Positions 19,873 through 27,316 of a stretch of DNA of 27,918 nt are shown piece by piece. Both the position numbers and the translations under genes were made by a program. The stretch's first letter is position 1; every line of letters begins with the position of its first letter. Under the pieces are notes generated by a model. It saw only the letters and a list, made by a program, of their open reading frames with translations, ran no database searches and was not told where the DNA came from. The stretch is from IMG/VR virus record IMGVR_UViG_3300042325_000414, positions 1-27,918 of that record. The stretch is one strand, 5' to 3'. The stretch is from a virus.

Positions 19873-20106
19873 ATGTCAGAAAAAAGCGCATGGGAAAAGT
19901 ATAAAGAAAAAAATGGGGTAACTCCATTAGATATGCTTAACCCAAATACAAAACGTATATCAAAAGAAGATGCCGCAAAAAGGTTTAATATTTGTAAATC
20001 TTGCCCTGAATTAATTAAACTAACATCTCAATGTAAAAAATGCGGTTGTTTTATGAAGGCAAAAGTTACGCTTGAAATTTCAAAATGTCCTATAGACAAG
20101 TGGTAG
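19873..20106 (+). CDS. six-cysteine zinc protein, DUF6171-like (77 aa)
   Basis: C41-x2-C44-P-E-L, then C54-x2-C57-G-C59-F-M, and C72-P-I-D-K-W at the end. This order, ending in CPxxKW, matches the phage zinc-binding family I remember as DUF6171; the name is from memory. A zinc ribbon is expected. Such genes often accompany oxygenase-type genes in tailed phages, as here. Biochemical role unknown. Confidence 0.7.
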   Translation: MSEKSAWEKYKEKNGVTPLDMLNPNTKRISKEDAAKRFNICKSCPELIKLTSQCKKCGCFMKAKVTLEISKCPIDKW

Positions 20107-20120
20107 CACCAAAGAACCAC

Positions 20121-20150
20121 TTGCTATATATAACACTTAAATGTTATAAT
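20121..20150 (+). promoter_or_regulatory. TTGCTA-N18-TATAAT promoter of the oxygenase block
   Basis: TTGCTA (20121-20126), 18-nt spacer, perfect TATAAT (20145-20150), 30 nt before the first oxygenase ATG. No other good promoter is seen up to 27312, so the eleven genes that follow are probably one operon. Confidence 0.55.
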
Positions 20151-20180
20151 AGTTATTGTTAATATAGAGATGGGAATCTT

Positions 20181-20891
20181 ATGGATATTTATGACGAAAA
20201 CAGCAATCATTGGTTTACTAAAGATAGGTCAGAAACTGCTTTAAATAGAGTAAATAGATTGCTGCCTGGGAATAATGTTTCTGTTAGTAACCCTGGGCTA
20301 GGTTTAAATATTTATCATAATGTATTTTCTAAAGATGATTCAGCAAGATATATCGATACCCTTGAAGAAAATCTTTCAGGAGATAAAAGGTATAAGTGGT
20401 CTGAAGCGCAAGTAACAAATTCTAATGTGCCAATTAAAAAGGCAAGAGACTGTGTAGACTTTAAATATAAGCAAGAAAATCTTGGCACAAGAGACGAGTC
20501 TAATGCAGATTTAATTGACCTTCATGAAGAAATATATCAAAAACTAAAGATGTGTATAGATGACTATGCCCACTATTGGGGTATAAACGTTACGTATTAC
20601 GAAGCCTTTAATTTTGTAAAATACGAAGGTGAAGGAACTCATTTTAATATTCACGCTGATCACGGACCTTCTTATAATTGTACCGTTTCTGCTGTTATTT
20701 ACATTAACGATGATTATGAAGGCGGGGAAATAAAGTTCCCAAGATTAGACAATTTTGTACATACTCCTAAAGTTGGAGATATAGCAATTTTTCCATCAAA
20801 CTATATTTATGAGCATGCATCGCTACCTATGAAACAAGGAACAAAGTACTGTGTTGTTATTATGACAGATATTAATGAATTGAGTCATTAA
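20181..20891 (+). CDS. 2OG-Fe(II) oxygenase, prolyl-4-hydroxylase type, no. 1 (236 aa)
   Basis: Uses 2-oxoglutarate, O2 and Fe(II) to hydroxylate a substrate. The double-stranded beta-helix domain covers about residues 135-232. The iron triad is H158-x-D160 and H212, and K222, ten residues on, should bind 2-oxoglutarate. NDDYEGGE (176-183) is the P4Hc-type motif seen in all eight copies. The N-terminal 130 residues have no obvious domain and may bind the substrate. It is closest to no. 2 (21672): EAFNFVKY and SYNCTVS occur in both. Its stop overlaps the next start (TAATG). Substrate unknown. Confidence 0.88.
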   Translation: MDIYDENSNHWFTKDRSETALNRVNRLLPGNNVSVSNPGLGLNIYHNVFSKDDSARYIDTLEENLSGDKRYKWSEAQVTNSNVPIKKARDCVDFKYKQENLGTRDESNADLIDLHEEIYQKLKMCIDDYAHYWGINVTYYEAFNFVKYEGEGTHFNIHADHGPSYNCTVSAVIYINDDYEGGEIKFPRLDNFVHTPKVGDIAIFPSNYIYEHASLPMKQGTKYCVVIMTDINELSH

Positions 20892-21661
20892 TGAATAAAT
20901 TGGCAATTTTTAGATCTTTTAGGCCCTGGCTAAATAAAGATAGTGTTTCTGTTCCAGTACCAACACAAAACGTTATTCCACAATGGTATAAAGATGCAGA
21001 CAGGTTTGCAAAAAATCCAATTAATAATGAATACTATAGCGCACCAAAAGAAACATGCCCCTTTCCAAAAGAGGGCACTGTAGATGATTATGGAAAAATT
21101 CCTACATGGAAAGCATGTCCTGCAATTATGGATGGATTTTCAACTGGGTATGTTTTTAAAACCCCTTGTGATTTAGTATTTTCTAAAAACGCACAGGGAA
21201 TTATTAATGTAAAGATTGAGGACAAAAGATATAAAGATTTCTGTACTCAAAGACCCCCTATGCCACAGTTTGAGCATCCAGCAGGTTACTACAAGCATCA
21301 TTTTGCTTGGAGTTCAGATTGGGGACTTGAGCTTCCAGAAGGCTACAGTGCGCTATTCATGACACCAATGAATAGGTTTGATTTACCATTTTTAAATACA
21401 ACTGGGGTTGTTGATTCAGATAAGGTCCATTTACTTGGAAGTTTTCCATTCTTTATTGCAGAAGGTTGGGAAGGAACAATACCAGCAGGAACCCCATATC
21501 TACAAGCTTTGCCATTCAAAAGAGAAAATTGGGAAAGTCAAGTAGAAATATTGGGACAGTCTGAGATTTATGATAAGATGTTTAATAATATGAAATTTTA
21601 TAGACAGCCTGACGGCGGGGTATATAAAAATAAAGTTTGGTCAAGACGAGAATATAAATAA
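20891..21661 (+). CDS. DUF6065-like protein (256 aa)
   Basis: No catalytic motif known to me. Features: FRPWLNKDSVSVPVPTQNVI near the start, GYVFKTPCDLVF (about 113-124), LPEGYSALFMTPMNRFDLPF, and FPFFIAEGWEGTIPAGTPYL. The last three recur in looser form in the gene at 22328, so the two are paralogues interleaved with oxygenases 1-3. They recall the phage family I know as DUF6065; the name is from memory. Beta-rich; possibly a partner or substrate-recruiting protein. Coupled to the gene before by TAATG. Confidence 0.6.
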   Translation: MNKLAIFRSFRPWLNKDSVSVPVPTQNVIPQWYKDADRFAKNPINNEYYSAPKETCPFPKEGTVDDYGKIPTWKACPAIMDGFSTGYVFKTPCDLVFSKNAQGIINVKIEDKRYKDFCTQRPPMPQFEHPAGYYKHHFAWSSDWGLELPEGYSALFMTPMNRFDLPFLNTTGVVDSDKVHLLGSFPFFIAEGWEGTIPAGTPYLQALPFKRENWESQVEILGQSEIYDKMFNNMKFYRQPDGGVYKNKVWSRREYK

Positions 21662-21671
21662 GGAGAATAGT

Positions 21672-22328
21672 ATGAAAACATGGACAGAGAAGATAGACCT
21701 TGGTAATGGAATATTTTGCTATAAAGGCGTAATTAAAAAAGAAATTGATGTAATAAAAAGAATTGAAGATAACCTTAAGCCAGAAGGAGATAATACTGGA
21801 TATAGTTGGCAGCCTGCATATGTTGGATACAAACAACTAATGCCAGACTATAGAGATTGTAATGATTTTAAGTTTAAAAAAACTGATATTGAAAATGATA
21901 AAAGCCAAGTTAGTTTAAGCCTACAATCTCTTTGGCAAGATTTGTATGATGTAAAATCACCAGCAGTAGATGATTATTGCAAAATGTATAACATTAATAA
22001 TTTAAAATATTGGGAAGCTTTTAATTTTATTAAGTATGGCCAAGGTCAACACTTTATGGAGCACCACGATCATGGCTTTTCCTATAACTGTACTGTTTCT
22101 TTAGTTTCATATGTTAATGATGACTATGAAGGTGGAGAGCTATTCTTTAGACTGCAAAATTTAAAGGTTAAACCAGAGGCTGGAGATTTATTTATTTTCC
22201 CATCAAACTTTATGTATCCACATCAAGCAATGCCAGTAACTTCTGGAATTAAATATTCTATTGTAACGATGCTTGACTACAGCAAAAAGTTTCACACTCC
22301 AGAAATGTATAGCGCAGAGGCAGACTAA
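21672..22328 (+). CDS. 2OG-Fe(II) oxygenase, prolyl-4-hydroxylase type, no. 2 (218 aa)
   Basis: Iron ligands H131-x-D133 and H184, with K194 for 2-oxoglutarate. The triad sits in EHHDHG, so two extra histidines flank it. NDDYEGGELFF follows. The sequence is collinear with no. 1 from YWEAFNFIKY to the end, which suggests tandem duplication with the DUF6065-like gene inserted between. AAGGAG lies 6 nt before the ATG; the stop overlaps the next start (TAATG). Confidence 0.88.
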   Translation: MKTWTEKIDLGNGIFCYKGVIKKEIDVIKRIEDNLKPEGDNTGYSWQPAYVGYKQLMPDYRDCNDFKFKKTDIENDKSQVSLSLQSLWQDLYDVKSPAVDDYCKMYNINNLKYWEAFNFIKYGQGQHFMEHHDHGFSYNCTVSLVSYVNDDYEGGELFFRLQNLKVKPEAGDLFIFPSNFMYPHQAMPVTSGIKYSIVTMLDYSKKFHTPEMYSAEAD

Positions 22329-23044
22329 TGTTCAATATCTCAGTTGAAAAAACACAGGGGTCTTTGTTTGATATTCAACCTATGTCAATTAAAAGAGATT
22401 GGATGGATGTAACATCAGAGGGTCATGCCTATAGATGTTTTCCAGTTACCCAGTCAAACGTAATTGGTTGGAGCCTTTCTTGTGTAGAGGATATTGAGTT
22501 TATTTGGGATGGAGTTAATGATCAAACCCCAGATCGTATTGAAATATTTAGCCCAGCGGGAGCATATTCTGGAAGAGGTCAATCTTCTATAAGTTTAAAT
22601 ACGGGTTTAGTTTTTAGAACAGACAAAGATGTAAGTATTTTTACTATTAATCCAGTAAATTATTTTAGTAATGAGTTTGAAACTATGTCATCTTTAATGA
22701 GCACTTCTTTTTATGACAATCCCCTGCCTTTAGCTATTAAAGCAAAGGTAGCAAACAAAAGAGTAATTATTAAAGCTGGAACCCCAGTTGCTACGATTAT
22801 TCCTATATCTTTATCAAATTTAAACGGTACAAATATTGAAATTGTTAAATATCAAGATCAAGATAGAAAAAGATTAGACGCAAATATTTCCTATGGATCT
22901 GCTGCACAGGTAATAAATTCTACTGGGAAATGGACAGACTGGTACAGAGATGCAGTAAATGAAAAAGAAGAAACCCAGGGCTCTCATGAGGTAAAAATAT
23001 TAAAACTAGGCGTAAGAGATTATACGAAGGGTGATATAATATAA
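22328..23044 (+). CDS. DUF6065-like protein (238 aa), paralogue of 20891
   Basis: Starts MFNISVEKTQGSLFDIQPMS. GWSLSCVEDIEFIWDG, FTINPVNYFSNEFETMSSLM and KVANKRVIIKAGTPVATIIP match the corresponding stretches of the gene at 20891 in order and character, though identity is low. Predominantly beta. It begins inside the stop of oxygenase 2 and ends 2 nt before oxygenase 3, so stoichiometric expression with the oxygenases is likely. Role unknown. Confidence 0.62.
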   Translation: MFNISVEKTQGSLFDIQPMSIKRDWMDVTSEGHAYRCFPVTQSNVIGWSLSCVEDIEFIWDGVNDQTPDRIEIFSPAGAYSGRGQSSISLNTGLVFRTDKDVSIFTINPVNYFSNEFETMSSLMSTSFYDNPLPLAIKAKVANKRVIIKAGTPVATIIPISLSNLNGTNIEIVKYQDQDRKRLDANISYGSAAQVINSTGKWTDWYRDAVNEKEETQGSHEVKILKLGVRDYTKGDII

Positions 23045-23046
23045 AT

Positions 23047-23727
23047 ATGGAACAAAACAAAGACTCGTATACAGTAGTAAAAAGAACACCATCCATAACT
23101 CCATCTGGATGGTTTGGTGATAGCAAAGACATGATTGTCGAGCTAGAAAACTTTATGACCCCAGAAGAAATAGAGTTTCTTGAAAAGGCCGCCAAGTCTT
23201 TAACAATTTGGGACGTAACGGAAAGCCACATGAATGAGAATGGTACTGTTACCTATGACTCAGAATATTGGAAAGATAGAGTTGCAACTCAGCCAACTTT
23301 AGATAAAAATGATCCTAGAATATCTCCAATAGTTGCAGGCTTATTCCAAAGACTAAAACCAATTGTTGAAGAATTTTATAATGTAAAGGTCCATCCTACT
23401 GGAACAACTATTGTGAAATGGCTTCCTGGACAATTTCAAAATCCTCATGCAGATAAAGAGCTTCACGAAGGGCCAGATGCTGGAACCCCTAATGATTTTC
23501 CAAACTATGACCTATCAAGCCTATTCTATTTAAATGATGATTACGAAGGTGGAGAATTATATTTTCCATTACAGGGAGTTCAATTTAAACCTAAAAAGGG
23601 CGCTGCTTATTTTTTCCCAGGAGATAAAAACTATGTTCACGGAGTGACTGAAATTAAAAGCGGACTAAGGTTTACATGCCCATTTTTTTGGGAAATTCTA
23701 GAGCACACAGGAGAAAGGAAACCGTAG
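23047..23727 (+). CDS. 2OG-Fe(II) oxygenase, prolyl-4-hydroxylase type, no. 3 (226 aa)
   Basis: PHADKE gives H134-x-D136; H198 and R208 complete the site (Arg instead of Lys). A 20-residue insert after the HxD (GPDAGTPNDFPNYDLSSLF) may shape the pocket. It ends CPFFWEILEHTGERKP. The helical N-terminal half (FMTPEEIEFLEKAAKSL) is typical of P4H-like enzymes. The next gene begins directly at its stop. Confidence 0.88.
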   Translation: MEQNKDSYTVVKRTPSITPSGWFGDSKDMIVELENFMTPEEIEFLEKAAKSLTIWDVTESHMNENGTVTYDSEYWKDRVATQPTLDKNDPRISPIVAGLFQRLKPIVEEFYNVKVHPTGTTIVKWLPGQFQNPHADKELHEGPDAGTPNDFPNYDLSSLFYLNDDYEGGELYFPLQGVQFKPKKGAAYFFPGDKNYVHGVTEIKSGLRFTCPFFWEILEHTGERKP

Positions 23728-24600
23728 ATGATAAACGAAAACCTTGAAGCGGTAGAAATATATCCTAATATACTTGTGTATAAAAACCTTTTTAAAGACA
23801 TATCAAAGTCATATAAGGTTCTGACAGATTCTTTAGTAGAAACAGAGGATAGGCTATTTAGTCCATGGACCCAGTGGTCTATTTTTGGAGACTATTTAAA
23901 TCCAATAATTCCTAATTTTTCTATGTCAGACAGACACGGAAATTTAAAAAATATTAAAGCTTCAACAGAAATTCAAGAAAATCAAAAAGATTTTGCTATA
24001 GAAATGATGGAAAACTTTCATGTAGTAACAGAAGATTATATTAAAAGATATAATATTGATGTAGATTTAAATGAAAAATCTATAGATGAGGATGGAAATT
24101 CTGTACCAACTTGGAGATGGACAGGCGGAACAATAGGAAAGTATCATTTAAGCAATAAAGATCAAGAAGTTGGAATGAGATATCATTCAGACTACATGAG
24201 AGAACAAGGTCATGCCCCAGGATATAAATTTATTATAACATGTACAATATATTTTAATGACAATTATGAAGGCGGAGAGATTGACTTTGTGATGAGAGAT
24301 AAACTTGTAAAGTATAAGCCAGAGGCAGGAGATCTATTAGTTTTTCCATCAGGTCATCCAGATTACTTAACGGAAGATGGAATGCCTTATCTACATGGGG
24401 TTATGCCATCATATAATAATAATAAATTTTTATCAAGAATGTACTGGCAAAAGTATCAAAAGGGTACCGATGAATGGTATAAAAAAGAAAAAGAATTTGG
24501 AAAAGAAGTTTGGGCTGGAATGCAAAAAGATTTAGAAGAACAGTTTAAAAAAGATCATCCTCAAAGAAACGTAATAGAAAATGGAGTAAGACTAAAATGA
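23728..24600 (+). CDS. 2OG-Fe(II) oxygenase, prolyl-4-hydroxylase type, no. 4 (290 aa)
   Basis: The longest of the series. Ligands: H153-x-D155 (RYHSDY), H223 (YLHGVMP), probable 2-oxoglutarate residue K233. NDNYEGGEIDF (177-187) keeps the motif with D to N. A charged helical extension of about 50 residues follows the domain (KGTDEWYKKEKEFGKEVWAG), not seen in nos. 1-3. It overlaps the next gene by 4 nt (ATGA). Confidence 0.87.
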   Translation: MINENLEAVEIYPNILVYKNLFKDISKSYKVLTDSLVETEDRLFSPWTQWSIFGDYLNPIIPNFSMSDRHGNLKNIKASTEIQENQKDFAIEMMENFHVVTEDYIKRYNIDVDLNEKSIDEDGNSVPTWRWTGGTIGKYHLSNKDQEVGMRYHSDYMREQGHAPGYKFIITCTIYFNDNYEGGEIDFVMRDKLVKYKPEAGDLLVFPSGHPDYLTEDGMPYLHGVMPSYNNNKFLSRMYWQKYQKGTDEWYKKEKEFGKEVWAGMQKDLEEQFKKDHPQRNVIENGVRLK

Positions 24601-25355
24601 ATTTAAATAATAAAGATAGGATAACAAAAGACATAGTTGTTTATAAAAACTTTATAAGCAGAGAGGATTGCACAAAAATGATTCAAGCCTTAGATGCTCA
24701 AGCAAGTAACGGTGCAATTTCTTGGATGCCTATTTCATTTTATGAGTCATACTCCTCTGTACTTCCACAAGACAACGATCAAGAATTGCTTGATGCTGGG
24801 CTATCTCCAACTATATTTTCAGACATTGAAAAAATAATGCCAGAGGCAATTGCTTCAGTTCACGACCTTGACCCAGAAACAATTTCTAAAATTGGATACC
24901 ATACGCAAAAGTGGGAACCAGGGGCATATGCAAGAATGCATTCAGATAACACAGATGCCGAAGGAAATTCTGGAGCATTCACAAGAAGCAGATATGCAGG
25001 ATTTTTATATTTAAATGATGATTTTACTGGAGGCCTTTTGAAGTTTCCAGGTCAAGACATAGAGATTAAGCCAGAGGTAGGAATGCTTGCAGTATTTGAT
25101 GGGGGATTTAACAATATGCACGAAGTCTCCTTAATAGAAAGCGGAGTAAGATATACTATAGGTTCATTTTGGGATGATAGAGAAGAGTCTGATTATCCAC
25201 AAGAGTTAAGAGATAAATGGGCGGAAGAGATGAAAGAGACAAGAGCTAAGCAAGAAATTGAAAGAGCTGAATGGCAAGATCTTTTAAAAGAAGGCTGGAA
25301 ACTAGATGCTGCTGGAAATAAGTATAAGGTAGAGGACTTAGAGAAGAATGTCTAA
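24597..25355 (+). CDS. 2OG-Fe(II) oxygenase, prolyl-4-hydroxylase type, no. 5 (252 aa)
   Basis: H115-x-D117 (RMHSDN), H175 (MHEV), R185. YLNDDFTGGLLKFPG replaces the usual YEGGE. Its C-terminal tail (about residues 198-252) is a charged helix with a repeated EEMKETRAKQEIERAEWQDL pattern, similar in kind to the tail of no. 4 and possibly used to bind partners. Overlaps no. 6 by 8 nt. Confidence 0.88.
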   Translation: MNLNNKDRITKDIVVYKNFISREDCTKMIQALDAQASNGAISWMPISFYESYSSVLPQDNDQELLDAGLSPTIFSDIEKIMPEAIASVHDLDPETISKIGYHTQKWEPGAYARMHSDNTDAEGNSGAFTRSRYAGFLYLNDDFTGGLLKFPGQDIEIKPEVGMLAVFDGGFNNMHEVSLIESGVRYTIGSFWDDREESDYPQELRDKWAEEMKETRAKQEIERAEWQDLLKEGWKLDAAGNKYKVEDLEKNV

Positions 25356-26007
25356 TTTTTTAAAAGATATATTATTAGAAAATAATTTTAAAATTGAAGA
25401 GATTACTGATGACGTTGTATTAATTAAAGATTTCTTGTCTAAAGATGAGATAGATCAAATTTTTAATATTATAGACTCAACCGCAAATGAGGAATGGTTT
25501 ATAGAATACCATGCTAACTTAAAAAACTTTTGTATGCAAAAATTTGGAAGAGATGATGTTGATAATCTGGTTGCTGAAGGCAAGTTTGAAATAACTCAAA
25601 ACTGGCAAGATAAAAATTTAAATATAGCACATTATTCATTTCAAAAAGATTTATACGATAGATTAAATAAATTGGTTCAAGTTGCTAATGATAAAATAGA
25701 ACTGAGTGGCTTTGCAACTATTCAAAGAATGCAGGAAGGCGTTAAATTAACAGCGCACACGGATCAAGATACAGATCCATCAATTAGATATGCTGCTATT
25801 TTATATTTAAACGATGAATATGTAGATGGAGAGTTATTTTTTCCTAATAAAGATTTGACCTTAAGGCCTAAACCAGGAGAAATGTTAATATTTCCAGGAG
25901 ATAAAGAGCATGAGCATGGAGTAAAGCATGTAGGCCCAGGACCAATAAGATATGTACTAGTTGGGTTTATTAAAGAAAAAAATTTTTACGATAACAATAA
26001 ATACTAA
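25348..26007 (+). CDS. 2OG-Fe(II) oxygenase, prolyl-4-hydroxylase type, no. 6 (219 aa)
   Basis: H137-x-D139 (AHTDQD), H190 in EHEHG, R201. YLNDEYVDGELFFPN deviates from GGE to DGE. The protein ends just after the domain (ending FIKEKNFYDNNKY). The distance from the second His to Arg is 11 rather than 10 because of an extra residue in VGPGPIRY. The start lies inside the coding end of no. 5. Confidence 0.88.
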   Translation: MSNFLKDILLENNFKIEEITDDVVLIKDFLSKDEIDQIFNIIDSTANEEWFIEYHANLKNFCMQKFGRDDVDNLVAEGKFEITQNWQDKNLNIAHYSFQKDLYDRLNKLVQVANDKIELSGFATIQRMQEGVKLTAHTDQDTDPSIRYAAILYLNDEYVDGELFFPNKDLTLRPKPGEMLIFPGDKEHEHGVKHVGPGPIRYVLVGFIKEKNFYDNNKY

Positions 26008-26019
26008 AGGGAGAAGCAA

Positions 26020-26736
26020 ATGGATAAAGAAATTTTACATGAAAAGGTATACTACTATGAAAGTGGTGTAAAGAATTTTGATCAGCTTATGAAAACCATT
26101 GATGAGTTAGATGATCTAAGCGCTTTAGAAGAAAACCCTTTATGGGGAGACTGGACATCTTCAAATGATAAAAGTTTTATATATGGTCAGACACAAGCCT
26201 TTGATTTAAATCAAATTAACCAAATGGAGGAGCCGTTTAAATCTAAGACAGAGTATATCTATAATACAATTATGGAATCAATGCATGATGTATGTAAGGA
26301 TTATGCCGATTCTATAGGAGACACTGATGAGCCAAGATTATTCCCCGTATTTAATATTAAAAAGTATAATACTGGAGCCGCAATGGGTTCACACTATGAT
26401 CAACTAGATGGAGATACTACTTTAAGATATTCTCTAGTGATTTATCTAAATGACGATTGTGAAGGTGGAGAAATCTCATTTAAACTTGCCGACTATAGCG
26501 CTATTGATCAAAAGCCAAGTGTAGATCCCGACTATGATGTTGCGTTAAAAAACGGTGGAGTTGATTTTGGAGTAAAGCCAAAAGCAGGAAGCATTATTAT
26601 ATTCCCTTCATCAGCACCATATTTCCATACCGCACATATTGTAAAGTCTGGTATTAAGTATATGGTTCCAGGACATTGGATTCATAATAAAATGGAATTG
26701 CATAATAGCACACAAAACTCAATGCTACAGGGATAA
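26020..26736 (+). CDS. 2OG-Fe(II) oxygenase, prolyl-4-hydroxylase type, no. 7 (238 aa)
   Basis: H125-x-D127 (SHYDQL), H203 (FHTAH), K213. A 25-residue insertion between the GGE motif and the second His (ADYSAIDQKPSVDPDYDVAL) is unique here and could cap the active site. GGGAG lies 9 nt before the ATG, the clearest ribosome-binding site in the block, after a 12-nt gap. Confidence 0.87.
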   Translation: MDKEILHEKVYYYESGVKNFDQLMKTIDELDDLSALEENPLWGDWTSSNDKSFIYGQTQAFDLNQINQMEEPFKSKTEYIYNTIMESMHDVCKDYADSIGDTDEPRLFPVFNIKKYNTGAAMGSHYDQLDGDTTLRYSLVIYLNDDCEGGEISFKLADYSAIDQKPSVDPDYDVALKNGGVDFGVKPKAGSIIIFPSSAPYFHTAHIVKSGIKYMVPGHWIHNKMELHNSTQNSMLQG

Positions 26737-26739
26737 CCC

Positions 26740-27312
26740 ATGATAGTAAATAAAATTTATAATGGTATATATGAAATAGAAAATTTTATTACCGATGAGG
26801 AAAACGGACAAATATTTAAAATAATTCATTCTTTGAAAGAAGAAGATTGGTTTGTTGATAGAGATGATTACACTACTCCAGGATTTTGGTTTGGAAAATC
26901 AATGTTCTTTGAAGCATCACCACCATTATTAATTAAAGATATAAACAAAAGAATAGACTCTCTTTTTATGTTTTCTTCTGGGATGTCTAATATAACATGT
27001 ATAAACAGATACTCTAAAGATGAAAGCATGGGAAGACACAGAGACAATCATACCAAAGATGGCGATATTTATTCTGCTTATGGAGTAGTCTTGTATTACA
27101 ATGATAACTACATCGGCGGAGAAATTGAATATCCAGATTTAGATATTAAGATAAAGCCTAAAGCAAAATCTTTAATAGTTCATAGTGGAGATATACTTCA
27201 CGGAACTTGTCCTGTAATTGATGATAATGTTAGATATTTTTCAACAGCTTTTGTTAAAGAAAAAATTGGCACCCCCGTAAAATTAAACCCAGAAGTATTT
27301 GGAGAAAATTAA
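26740..27312 (+). CDS. 2OG-Fe(II) oxygenase, prolyl-4-hydroxylase type, no. 8 (190 aa)
   Basis: The smallest copy: H100-x-D102 (RHRDNH), H154 (LHGTCP), R165. NDNYIGGEIEYP keeps the motif. The N terminus is compressed to about 85 residues (YEIENFITDEENGQIFKIIH), close to AlkB-like or bare P4H size, so it may act on a small or exposed site. Followed after 4 nt by the dehydrogenase. Confidence 0.86.
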   Translation: MIVNKIYNGIYEIENFITDEENGQIFKIIHSLKEEDWFVDRDDYTTPGFWFGKSMFFEASPPLLIKDINKRIDSLFMFSSGMSNITCINRYSKDESMGRHRDNHTKDGDIYSAYGVVLYYNDNYIGGEIEYPDLDIKIKPKAKSLIVHSGDILHGTCPVIDDNVRYFSTAFVKEKIGTPVKLNPEVFGEN

Positions 27313-27316
27313 TAAT

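Noticed and set aside
20181-27312. TET/JBP-type DNA base hydroxylation
   Set aside because: The motif order and YEGGE-type signature fit P4Hc enzymes rather than TET/JBP, and there is no DNA methylase in the window; the possibility is not fully excluded for single copies.
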